In this document: positions 20,317 to 27,995 of the stretch, in pieces
How the letters are laid out: every line of letters starts with the position of its first letter
How positions within the stretch are numbered: position 1 is the first letter of the stretch
NCBI GenBank assembly: GCA_016124585.1
Contig: WGNL01000004.1
Coordinates: 248,001 to 312,000 of the forward strand
Reading direction: 5' to 3'
Origin: Bacteroidota bacterium
GTDB taxonomy: Bacteria; Bacteroidota; Bacteroidia; Chitinophagales; Saprospiraceae
DNA length: 64,000 nucleotides
The notes under the pieces: generated by a model
The model's database searches: none
The model's input: only the letters and a program-made list of their open reading frames with translations
What the model was told of the DNA's origin: nothing
Position numbers and translations under genes: made by a program

Positions 20317-21564
20317 TCAGATTATCATCCCAGCGGCCACGGTTTCATTGGTGCCTTCATCCACCATGATTACACTACCAGTAATACGGTTTTTACTATA
20401 CGGGTCTACAAATAAAGGCTTCGTGGTGCGGATACTAATTCTTGCGATATCATTCATCTTGATATCCTTATCTTCAAGATTGCGATGCAAGGTATTTACA
20501 TCCATTTTATACTGGATTTCTTGCACTATACACCTTACGGTTTGTGTCGTATGCCGGATTTCATATTTACCACGGAGCTGCAAAGGTTTTTCATTAAACC
20601 AACATATGCGAAGGTCTATATCCTGAGTGGCATCTGGCTGATTGTTTGCTCTCACAATCATATCGCCACGACTTATGTCTATGTCATCTTTTAATAATAA
20701 TGTAACAGACATTGGGGGAAAGGCTTCTGTTATTTCACCATCAGCTGTGTCAATTTTTTCAACGGTGGATGTAAAACCAGAAGGTAGTACCATTACTTGG
20801 TCGCCTTTTCGGATAATACCACCTGCGATACGACCTGCATAACCACGATAATCATGAAAATCATCATTATATGGCCTGATCACATATTGAACTGGAAATC
20901 TTGTATCAATGAAATTATAATCGCTGCCAATATGGACGTTTTCGAGGTAATAGAGTAGGGTAGAGCCTTCATACCATTCCATATTCTCTGAACGGTCCAC
21001 TACATTGTCGCCTTTAAGTGCTGAAATAGGTATAAAGCTTACGTCTTTGACATCCAATTTTGAAGCAAAGTCCTCAAAATCTTGCCGTATATTTTCATAT
21101 ACTTCTTTGGAATAGTTTACCAAATCCATCTTATTGATACAAATGACCAAATGTGGTATTTGTAATAAAGAGGATATAATGGCGTGACGCCTAGTTTGCT
21201 CGATTACACCTTGACGGGCATCAATTAATATCAAAGCAACATTAGCAGTCGAGGAGCCAGTAACCATGTTTCTGGTATATTGGATATGACCCGGCGTATC
21301 TGCAATGATGAACTTCCGTTTGGGAGTAGCAAAATATCGATATGCGACATCAATGGTAATTCCTTGTTCTCTTTCAGCCTTCAGGCCATCCGTTAAAAGT
21401 GCAAGGTTTACTTCTTCTTCCCCTCTTTTTTCGGAGGCAGACTTAATCGCATCATATTGGTCTTCAAAGATTGATTTGCTATCATATAGCAAACGACCTA
21501 TGAGTGTACTTTTACCGTCATCAACGGAGCCTGCAGTTGAAAATCTTAATAATTCTGTGGTCAT
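20317..21564 (-). CDS. cysN: Sulfate adenylyltransferase subunit 1 (CysN)
   Basis: This is the GTPase subunit of ATP sulfurylase, 415 residues. The G1 motif GSVDDGKST is at 12-20, DTPGHIQYTRNM forms G3, and NKMD forms G4, followed by beta-barrel domains II and III. With CysD it activates sulfate to adenosine 5'-phosphosulfate. No APS kinase domain is fused to this protein; that function is the separate CysC encoded upstream. It lacks neighbouring cysH, cysI or cysJ, so its product is more likely used for sulfation than for cysteine synthesis. The start is ATG, two bases after the cysD stop. Confidence 0.95.
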   Translation of the reverse strand: MTTELLRFSTAGSVDDGKSTLIGRLLYDSKSIFEDQYDAIKSASEKRGEEEVNLALLTDGLKAEREQGITIDVAYRYFATPKRKFIIADTPGHIQYTRNMVTGSSTANVALILIDARQGVIEQTRRHAIISSLLQIPHLVICINKMDLVNYSKEVYENIRQDFEDFASKLDVKDVSFIPISALKGDNVVDRSENMEWYEGSTLLYYLENVHIGSDYNFIDTRFPVQYVIRPYNDDFHDYRGYAGRIAGGIIRKGDQVMVLPSGFTSTVEKIDTADGEITEAFPPMSVTLLLKDDIDISRGDMIVRANNQPDATQDIDLRICWFNEKPLQLRGKYEIRHTTQTVRCIVQEIQYKMDVNTLHRNLEDKDIKMNDIARISIRTTKPLFVDPYSKNRITGSVIMVDEGTNETVAAGMII

Positions 21565-21566
21565 AA

Positions 21567-22469
21567 TTAAAAATATCCGTCTTTTTTTCTGTCTTCCATG
21601 GCTGTATCAGATCGTTTATCATCTGTCCGGCCACCTCGTTCAGTTTTTCGACTAGTTGAAACTTCTTCTATGATTTCTTCAATTGTTGTTGCGGTGGATT
21701 CCCAAACACCAGTACAGGTCACATCTCCTATTGTCCGGCAGCGTACGATGCGTTCTTCCACAATTTCAGTAGGTTTTTTGGGGATATATTCTGAATCGGC
21801 CAATAAAATACCATCCCTTTCAAATACTTTTCTTTTGTGTGAAAAATAAAGGTTTGGCAGTGGCACTTTTTCAGCGGCCAGGTATTGCCAGACATCCAGT
21901 TCTGTCCAATTGCTGATTGGGAACACCCTAAAATGTTCTCCTAGATGTTTTCTTGCGTTGAAAAGATTCCAAAGTTCAGGGCGCTGGTTCTTTGGGTCCC
22001 ATTGTCCAAATTCATCACGATGGCTGAAAAATCGCTCCTTCGCCCTGGCTTTTTCCTCATCCCGTCTTGCCCCGCCGATGGCGGCATCAAATTTTCCCGT
22101 TTCCAAGGACTCTAATAGAACAGCAGTTTGTAGGAAGTTTCTACTGGCATTGAAGCCTTTCTCCTCTGTCACTTTCCCGCTATCTATTGCCTCTTGGACT
22201 GAACCGACGATAAGTCTACAGCCAAGTTCATTGGCCCAATAATCACGGTATTCAATGGTCTCAGGAAAATTATGACCGGTATCGATATGCAAAAGTGCAA
22301 ATGGCATTTTTGCAGGATAAAAAGCTTTTTTAGCTAAATATGAGACGATAATTGAGTCTTTACCACCGGAAAAAAGCAGAACTGGATTGCTGAACTGTGC
22401 TGCAACTTCCCGTAGAATAAATATTGATTCTGCTTCCAGTTCCTTTAAATGATTTAAGCGATAATTCAT
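21567..22469 (-). CDS. cysD: Sulfate adenylyltransferase subunit 2 (CysD)
   Basis: This is the catalytic adenylyltransferase subunit, 300 residues. It has the PP-loop LLFSGGKDSIIV (SGGKDS at 34-39), the LHIDTGHNFPETIEYRD segment and the NWTELDVWQYL and RCRTIGDVTCTG blocks of the PAPS reductase/CysD family. It works with CysN in the cytoplasm. The ATG overlaps the cysC stop (ATGA), indicating translational coupling of the three PAPS genes. The C-terminal tail is basic and polar, as is common in this family. Confidence 0.95.
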   Translation of the reverse strand: MNYRLNHLKELEAESIFILREVAAQFSNPVLLFSGGKDSIIVSYLAKKAFYPAKMPFALLHIDTGHNFPETIEYRDYWANELGCRLIVGSVQEAIDSGKVTEEKGFNASRNFLQTAVLLESLETGKFDAAIGGARRDEEKARAKERFFSHRDEFGQWDPKNQRPELWNLFNARKHLGEHFRVFPISNWTELDVWQYLAAEKVPLPNLYFSHKRKVFERDGILLADSEYIPKKPTEIVEERIVRCRTIGDVTCTGVWESTATTIEEIIEEVSTSRKTERGGRTDDKRSDTAMEDRKKDGYF

Positions 22470-23311
22470 GATTTAACTAAAGATTGTATTTTATTGTAAG
22501 CTTTTTCGACACAGGTGTCGATAGTTTCATTGCCAGAGTCCAATATTAAGTCAGGAGCAACTGGAGGTTCGAATGGGGAGCTAATGCCTGTGAAATCTGG
22601 GATTTCTCCTTTTCTTGCTTTTTTGTATAGCCCTTTGACATCCCTTTTTTCACAGACCTCTAAGGAGGCATTGACAAAGACTTCGAAGAAATTTTCCGCA
22701 CCAATTATGGATTTGGCATAACTGCGAATTTCTTCCGTCGGGCTGACGAAGGTGCAAATGGTAATGATTCCACTGTTCAGATATAATTTCGCAACTTCTG
22801 AAATACGGCGGATATTCTCTGTTCTATCTTCTAGGCTGAAGCCAAGGTTGTTATTGATGCCAGATCGAATATTATCCCCATCCAATACTTGTGCAAAAAA
22901 ACCATTTTCAAATAGCCTTCGCTCCAATTGAACAGCGATGGTGCTTTTACCAGAGCCTGAAAGTCCTGTCATCCAGATTACTTTGCCTTTCTGGTTCAAA
23001 AAAGATTCCCGCTCTTCCCTGCTCAATAGCCGATCGAAAACAGGGTGGATATTGGTGCTGGTTTTAGCAATTGATTTTGTACTACTCTCTGAAGCTGTCA
23101 TTGCAAGCTTAGGTTTTCCCCAATTTATTTTTTGCCAAATCCGTTCATGGAAATAGTAGAGAAATATTTTTGTAAATACTTCAATGCCACCGATTGACAA
23201 AGCTTTCAAAGGATTACCTGTGATTAAATAAGAGATAAAAGTGGTATCCAAAGTGCCCACTGCTCGCCAAGAGATACCTTTTACAACGCTTCTTGAATGT
23301 GATTCTGTCAT
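22466..23311 (-). CDS. cysC: Adenylylsulfate kinase with N-terminal DUF2061 domain (CysC)
   Basis: A 281-residue fusion. Residues 1-65 match the DUF2061 pattern (VKGISWRAVGTLDTTFISYL, then KALSIGGIEVFTKIFLYY and HERIWQ), a small membrane-associated domain. A Ser/Thr-rich linker follows. The APS kinase domain starts near 95, with Walker A GLSGSGKS (116-123), DGDNIRSG (144-151), and GLYKKARKGEIPDFTGIS in the lid. It phosphorylates APS to PAPS, the donor for the sulfotransferases of this locus. The membrane domain could place PAPS synthesis near the membrane-bound assembly machinery; this is inference. It is the first of the three sulfate genes transcribed. Confidence 0.93.
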   Translation of the reverse strand: MTESHSRSVVKGISWRAVGTLDTTFISYLITGNPLKALSIGGIEVFTKIFLYYFHERIWQKINWGKPKLAMTASESSTKSIAKTSTNIHPVFDRLLSREERESFLNQKGKVIWMTGLSGSGKSTIAVQLERRLFENGFFAQVLDGDNIRSGINNNLGFSLEDRTENIRRISEVAKLYLNSGIITICTFVSPTEEIRSYAKSIIGAENFFEVFVNASLEVCEKRDVKGLYKKARKGEIPDFTGISSPFEPPVAPDLILDSGNETIDTCVEKAYNKIQSLVKS

Positions 23312-23489
23312 CTAGTTTTAGTGATTAAGTTGCAAGGTTTTTTCATGGCTTCGCCGCTCATAGGTCGCAATGGCCCCTATCAGAAAAAAATAAACCCAAC
23401 TTGTGTACGCTCTAAAAAGCTCGTACTTATTATTCCAACACATTGTTTGTAAGCCAAACATTTATTATAATGAATTGGCTATCAGCTGC
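23312..23489 (-). promoter_or_regulatory. Leader-like gap between nusG-like gene and cysC
   Basis: This is the largest gap inside the polysaccharide operon apart from its upstream end (178 bases). On the reverse strand an imperfect hairpin with GTAC/GTAC ends spans 23405-23426, and a T-run (23384-23390) follows about 15 bases later. It is not a canonical terminator. As it directly follows an antiterminator gene, it could be a pause or attenuation site, or a secondary promoter region. Support is weak. Confidence 0.25.
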
Positions 23490-24041
23490 TTATCGCAATT
23501 TGCGCAATAACGCAACATCAACTGTCATCCTCAATGAATAGCCGATGCTTTCCAACTCGACTATTAAATGCTTTTTGCCCTGCTGCTCGACCATCCTACC
23601 TCTCAAGCCAGTCAATTTACCACCAATGACTTCCACTTCATCACCTTCTTTAATACTTCCAAGCTCAGCGACCACATCTTCCCCTTCCCCTACTATTCTT
23701 TTCAAAAGTGCTATTTGCTCTTCAGGAATCGAATAAAGGTTTCTTGCAAATCGAATGAATTTGGCCACGTTCTCCGTCTCTAACACAGGCACATATTCAC
23801 TTTTTGTGATTTTGACGAAGATATAACAGCTAATTAGCGGAATATCATGGTGCTTAATCTTTCGAGTGTAGCGTCTTGTTACCCTTTGCAGTGGCAAATA
23901 ATTTTCAATCTGCTTATTGGTCAGTAGCCTTTGCACGACCTTCTCACTTTTAGAGCGGGTATAAACGGCGAACCATTTGGCCTCCGATTCATGGAGGTGG
24001 CTTTCTACCGTTTGAATTGTTGGTTGCTTTGCTTGCGCCAT
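23490..24041 (-). CDS. NusG-like transcription antiterminator (UpxY family)
   Basis: A 183-residue NusG paralogue. The NGN domain begins at KWFAVYTRSKSEKVVQRLL and includes ENYLPLQRVTRRY; a C-terminal KOW domain includes EGDEVEVIGGKLTGLRGRM. Locus-specific NusG-like proteins (UpxY in Bacteroides) keep RNA polymerase going through long capsule operons, and that role fits this locus of more than 23 kb. I place the start at the ATG at 24041 because a strong GGAGGT lies 8 bases upstream on the reverse strand; a TTG five codons earlier would overlap the previous gene. It sits second to third in the transcript, ahead of the PAPS and sugar genes. Confidence 0.9.
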   Translation of the reverse strand: MAQAKQPTIQTVESHLHESEAKWFAVYTRSKSEKVVQRLLTNKQIENYLPLQRVTRRYTRKIKHHDIPLISCYIFVKITKSEYVPVLETENVAKFIRFARNLYSIPEEQIALLKRIVGEGEDVVAELGSIKEGDEVEVIGGKLTGLRGRMVEQQGKKHLIVELESIGYSLRMTVDVALLRKLR

Positions 24042-24043
24042 GA

Positions 24044-25342
24044 TTACAACCTCCAATAAGCAATTCCTTCTGCTGACACTTTAGCTGGGTCAAGAATTGC
24101 CTTTAAATCCATCAGAATCGGATCATTCCTCATCAATTTTTTGAAGAAGCTATAATCCACAGCCTTGTATTCATCGTGGTTAACTGCCAGTATAACGGTG
24201 TCATAGTCATTGGATGGAGAATCCATCAATGTCAGGCCATATTCATGTGCAAATTCATTGGGTGATGCATAGGGATCTACCATGTGGACATTGATGGAGT
24301 ACTGCATCAATTCACGTACTAAATCGGCAACTTTAGAATTTCTTATGTCTGAAACGTTTTCTTTGAAAGTAACACCCATGACAAGCACCTTAGCTTCAGC
24401 AGGATTTTTGCGAAGCTTGATGAGTTTTTGTACCAATCTTTTTGCGATGAAACTTGGCATGCCGTCATTGATGCGACGACCACTGAGAATGACTTGGGGT
24501 TCGTAACCCATTTGCCGGGCTTTGTGCACCAAATAATAGGGGTCAACTCCAATACAGTGTCCGCCTACTAATCCAGGAACAAATTTCAAAAAATTCCATT
24601 TCGTGCCCGCAGCTTCAAGTACCGCTTTCGTATCAATTCCCATCATATCGAAAATGATGGAAAGCTCATTCATCAGGGAAATGTTAATGTCACGCTGTGT
24701 ATTTTCGATGACTTTAGCTGCCTCTGCAACCATGATGCTGGCAGCTTTGTAAATGCCCGCTTGAATGACAGCGCCATATACTTTGGCGATTTCCTCCAAT
24801 GCACCTTCATCGTTACCAGAAACGATTTTAAGTATTTTTTCAACGGTGTGCTCCTTATCCCCTGGGTTTATTCGCTCTGGGGAATAACCAAGCTTAAAAT
24901 CATCGCCAACTTTCAACCCAGATAACTCTTCGAGAATTGGCACACAATCCTCTTCTGTGCAGCCTGGATAGACGGTGGATTCGTAAACAACGTAGTCTCC
25001 TGATTTTAGGATTTGACCAACAGTATTTGAAGCACCCAATACTGGTTTTAGGTCAGGAACATTGGCGCTATCTACTGGGGTAGGGACTGCAACAACGAAA
25101 AAATGGGCAGCCTTGAGTTCTTGAATATCGGAAGTAAAGTGGATGTCTTTGTCCACGAAAGCTTCTGGTTCGAGTTCCTTCGAGGGGTCAATGCCTTTTC
25201 GCATCATTGCCACTCTAACCTCATTGATATCGAACCCAATAACACTAAACTTTTTGGCAAAAACCAATGCCAATGGGAGGCCAACGTAGCCTAAGCCTAT
25301 CACGGCAATTTTTTTCTCTTTATTTAGTAGTTCGTTGTACAT
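24044..25342 (-). CDS. Nucleotide sugar 6-dehydrogenase, UDP-GlcNAc type (WbpA/TviB-like)
   Basis: A 432-residue UDP-sugar dehydrogenase. The Rossmann motif is GLGYVGLPLA, the substrate region YESTVYPGCTEED, and the catalytic cysteine is in GGHCIGVDPYYL (Cys263 from ATG). FDINEVRV and GVTFKENVSDIRNS are further family blocks. It most resembles the WbpA/WbpO/TviB group, which oxidises UDP-GlcNAc to UDP-GlcNAcA. That product feeds both the WlbA-B-C module and the WbpP-like epimerase of the locus. The start is the ATG at 25342, not the TTG one codon earlier. A strict substrate call (GlcNAc against ManNAc) needs comparison with characterised enzymes. Confidence 0.88.
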   Translation of the reverse strand: MYNELLNKEKKIAVIGLGYVGLPLALVFAKKFSVIGFDINEVRVAMMRKGIDPSKELEPEAFVDKDIHFTSDIQELKAAHFFVVAVPTPVDSANVPDLKPVLGASNTVGQILKSGDYVVYESTVYPGCTEEDCVPILEELSGLKVGDDFKLGYSPERINPGDKEHTVEKILKIVSGNDEGALEEIAKVYGAVIQAGIYKAASIMVAEAAKVIENTQRDINISLMNELSIIFDMMGIDTKAVLEAAGTKWNFLKFVPGLVGGHCIGVDPYYLVHKARQMGYEPQVILSGRRINDGMPSFIAKRLVQKLIKLRKNPAEAKVLVMGVTFKENVSDIRNSKVADLVRELMQYSINVHMVDPYASPNEFAHEYGLTLMDSPSNDYDTVILAVNHDEYKAVDYSFFKKLMRNDPILMDLKAILDPAKVSAEGIAYWRL

Positions 25343-25379
25343 CAATTCTTAAAATTGAATACCAAATGTTCCAATTAGC

Positions 25380-25919
25380 TTAGCCTTTGGACCAAAGTAA
25401 TAGTGATTCAGTCTCGAAATTTGAATTCAATTTGAGGCTTAAGTCAAACTCAGTTTGGCCATAAATTATGTAGCGAATTTTTCTTCTGATAAGTGCTTCC
25501 ACTCGCTCAACCACTTTCAACAAAAAGGTTTTATCAATATCACCTACGAAAACCAGGTCAATGATGGGGCTGTCATTTCCTTTGGCAAACTCGCCAACAA
25601 GAAACACTTGCTCGACATCACCCAAACGCTCAATTACGTTCAGTACGACTTGGTCAAGCCCGATGGTTTTTAGCAGAATATTATGAATTTCACGGAAGAG
25701 TGGATGGGTAGTATTGGCTCTGAACATTTTTTTGTTGCCATCAAGAAAAGAAGACAACATTCCGGCCTCTTCTAAGCGGTTCAGCTCCAATCGAATGGCA
25801 TTTGTGGATTCCCCAAATTCGGACTCCAAACTGCGGAGGTATGCAGTAGTGTTACTGTTCAAAAAAAACTTGAGCAGTAGCTTAATTCGAGTTTTTGAAG
25901 AGATTAAGGTCTCTAGCAT
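25380..25919 (-). CDS. Winged-helix regulator with C-terminal nucleotidyltransferase-like domain
   Basis: A 179-residue protein heading the polysaccharide locus. Residues about 8-70 form a winged helix (TRIKLLLKFFLN, TAYLRSLESEFGESTNAIRLELNRLEEAGML, then a wing), as in ArsR/MarR-like DNA-binding proteins. The rest (VEQVFLVGEFAKGNDSPIID and LVFVGDI) resembles a nucleotidyltransferase-like fold but lacks a clear catalytic GS-type motif, so it may be a ligand or sensing domain. It probably controls transcription of the locus. An exact TGAGTAA/TTACTCA inverted repeat lies just upstream of its ATG. The next gene follows after 37 bases. Confidence 0.75.
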   Translation of the reverse strand: MLETLISSKTRIKLLLKFFLNSNTTAYLRSLESEFGESTNAIRLELNRLEEAGMLSSFLDGNKKMFRANTTHPLFREIHNILLKTIGLDQVVLNVIERLGDVEQVFLVGEFAKGNDSPIIDLVFVGDIDKTFLLKVVERVEALIRRKIRYIIYGQTEFDLSLKLNSNFETESLLLWSKG

Positions 25920-25930
25920 TGGGAATAGTG

Positions 25931-25949
25931 TGAGTAAGATTTTTACTCA
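25931..25949. promoter_or_regulatory. Candidate operator: TGAGTAA-N5-TTACTCA
   Basis: A perfect 7-base inverted repeat with a 5-base spacer, 12 bases upstream of the winged-helix gene's ATG. A further half site, TGAGTAA, occurs at 26049-26055. Position and symmetry suit autoregulation by the adjacent winged-helix protein; this is inference. Confidence 0.5.
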
Positions 25950-25968
25950 AAATCGTACCAGTTCGGCG

Positions 25969-25976
25969 CAAAATTA
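25969..25976 (-). promoter_or_regulatory. Candidate -7 promoter element of the polysaccharide locus
   Basis: Read on the reverse strand this is TAATTTTG, which fits the Bacteroidota TAnnTTTG consensus. A -33 TTTG is not clear; the nearest match is TTGG at about 25995-25998. It lies 50 bases upstream of the first ATG, with the candidate operator between them. Confidence 0.4.
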
Positions 25977-26021
25977 GCTAGATTCTTGATATTACCAACC
26001 CGATTTTCAGATTTTTCAATT

Positions 26022-26065
26022 ACCTCATTGTTAAATTTAATATTTTTTTGAGTAACCAATGAGGT
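26022..26065. repeat. 9-base inverted repeat upstream of the locus
   Basis: ACCTCATTG at 26022-26030 and CAATGAGGT at 26057-26065 form a perfect inverted repeat around an AT-rich 26-base centre. It lies between the regulator gene and the end of the TMTC-like gene. It could be the terminator stem of the latter, though no T-run follows, or a protein-binding site. Confidence 0.4.
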
Positions 26066-26146
26066 TATAGCTTCGAAACAAATGAATTTCGAAAAATGAT
26101 ACTCTGATTGTTTAAATGGAATTTGGATGTTTTAGGCTTCAAAAAA

Positions 26147-27952
26147 CTATTTTCCAGATTTTTGTCTGTTCTCGGCAGCTTTTTCGGTGTTACCAGCCCT
26201 ATCATAACAAAGTGATAGGATGTAGTAATCATTGCCTTTTCGGTAGGATGGATGGATTTCCTCCATTGTTTCGATGCAATCCTGGTATTCAAGCATCCTG
26301 AATTGAGCATTGCCAAGGCTGGTCAGAGCAAAATAATTTCCTGGGCTTTGCTCCAATGCTTTTTTTAGCGATTCTTCCGCCTTTTTATAGTCGCCAAGGA
26401 TGATATACATATTGCCTTTGTGAATGTATCCGGTTGGGATTTTGTCATAAATTGCCAATGCGGCATCCAACTCTTTGATTGCTTTAGTAGCGTATTGTCG
26501 GGCAGCATTGGGATCTTTTTCCTGCGCCTCAATGGCTAGCCTTGCGAGTGAGCCTCCATGATTTTTTCGCATCCGGGCATTGTTTGGGGCAAGTTGAGCG
26601 TCATGTTCAAACAGGGCGAATCGGTCTTGCCAATAAGGTAAATGGCTTTCAATTTTGAAAATTGAAATTGCCCCAAGCAAAGAGACAATGGCCACAACTA
26701 TGAAATTTGATTTGAAAAAGGAGGCTGTACTTAATTTATCTTCTTGCCCTTGTTTTTTTATCAACTGTGAAATTGCCCAAGCAATGATTAGGCAAATTCC
26801 GAGCACTGGGGTAAACAAAAATCGGTCGTTGTAAACGCTAACATTAGTTATCAAGATGCTCGTAAACATTGAAACAGTAACGAAATAGTGAAGCGCACCA
26901 AAGCTGTACAATTTCTTTTTTGCGAAGCCATGAATCAATGCGACCAGCAGTCCAAGATTCCCCAAAAGTGATAGATAAACTCGCCAATCGTTCCAGTTCA
27001 CATTTGGCAAGGTACTAAGGGAGTAATCACTGATTAGCGGGTGCGGGAACAAAGTCATTAAAAGGTATTTGCCCAAAACCATGACCCCCGATGCAGTTCT
27101 CTCACCAAACCCCTGGCAAGCCAAAAGCGAGTTGTCGAGTTCTGTCAATTCTACCCCAGCGTTCAAGCCTCCAAGAATTTTCGAACGGATTGCTAAATAA
27201 ACAAGTACCACACCTAAATATGGGATAGAAGTGACAGCTATTTTGCCAATTTTTTCCTCCCTAAAAAACCAAATAATCAAGGGAATCAACGCTACCGTTG
27301 TCAAAACTTCTTCTTTTGAAAAAAGCCCCAAACTGTAAAAAATCAGGGAAAAAATGAGCGGAACCCACTTCTTTGTGTCTAGGTGTACCAGCAAAAGCCA
27401 AGCAGCAATTACAAAACCAAGAAAGCCAAGCATCGTATCCCGACTTTTGATATTGGCAATTACTTCAAGGTGAATTGGGTGCAGGACAAACAACAATGTT
27501 GCTATTATTGGGATGGCAGGGTGGTAATTGCGCAGCAATTTTGATAAAAACAGAAAAGTGAAAAATCCAATGAGCCCGTAGAAAATCAAGTTGAAAATAT
27601 GGTTGACCGTGGAATTGAGACCCCAAATACTGTATTCGAATGCTAAAGTCGTAAGCGGGATCGGTCGATAAGCCCTTGCATTCAACGATTCGTCATAACC
27701 TTGGAAATAACTCGTGCTCCATATTTTGCCTAGTCCATTCAAGCCTTCTTGCACGTACCTGTTTTCTTTAACCACTGCATCATCGTCATACACAAAGCCA
27801 TAATTAAAACTGGGACTGTACACCAACATTGCCAAAATTGCGGCAGCTCCTGCCAGCAATGCTTTCGTTCGGCTTGAAAAAAGTTCTGTAAAAGCTACGG
27901 ATGGTTTTGGTTTTACTGATTTTACTGGCGTTTGGATTTTACGCTTCGACAT
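26147..27952 (-). CDS. TMTC-like GT-C membrane protein with C-terminal TPRs
   Basis: A polytopic protein of about 601 residues. After a first membrane helix comes FVYDDDAVVKENRYV, with the acidic pair expected of GT-C mannosyltransferases, then RAYRPIPLTTLAFEYSIWGL and FVLHPIHLEVIANIKSRDT, which follow the TMTC O-mannosyltransferase pattern. About nine helices follow and the last 110 residues contain two to three tetratricopeptide repeats (for example YIHKGNMYIILGDYKKAEES). It may glycosylate exported proteins in the periplasm; this is inferred. I start at the ATG at 27952 (MSKRKIQ), because an earlier start would overlap the flavoprotein gene and add no conserved sequence. Confidence 0.72.
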   Translation of the reverse strand: MSKRKIQTPVKSVKPKPSVAFTELFSSRTKALLAGAAAILAMLVYSPSFNYGFVYDDDAVVKENRYVQEGLNGLGKIWSTSYFQGYDESLNARAYRPIPLTTLAFEYSIWGLNSTVNHIFNLIFYGLIGFFTFLFLSKLLRNYHPAIPIIATLLFVLHPIHLEVIANIKSRDTMLGFLGFVIAAWLLLVHLDTKKWVPLIFSLIFYSLGLFSKEEVLTTVALIPLIIWFFREEKIGKIAVTSIPYLGVVLVYLAIRSKILGGLNAGVELTELDNSLLACQGFGERTASGVMVLGKYLLMTLFPHPLISDYSLSTLPNVNWNDWRVYLSLLGNLGLLVALIHGFAKKKLYSFGALHYFVTVSMFTSILITNVSVYNDRFLFTPVLGICLIIAWAISQLIKKQGQEDKLSTASFFKSNFIVVAIVSLLGAISIFKIESHLPYWQDRFALFEHDAQLAPNNARMRKNHGGSLARLAIEAQEKDPNAARQYATKAIKELDAALAIYDKIPTGYIHKGNMYIILGDYKKAEESLKKALEQSPGNYFALTSLGNAQFRMLEYQDCIETMEEIHPSYRKGNDYYILSLCYDRAGNTEKAAENRQKSGK

Positions 27953-27995
27953 CGCTTTGGCTTGAATTTTTTTGAAACTTGAGGGAATTCTTGAT

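Noticed and set aside
20317-23311. cysC-cysD-cysN as part of assimilatory sulfate reduction
   Set aside because: No PAPS reductase or sulfite reductase gene is nearby, while several sulfotransferases are in the same locus. Assimilation elsewhere in the genome cannot be excluded.
26022-26065. Invertible promoter of the Bacteroides capsule kind
   Set aside because: The arms are only 9 bases, the centre is 26 bases and no invertase gene is in the window.
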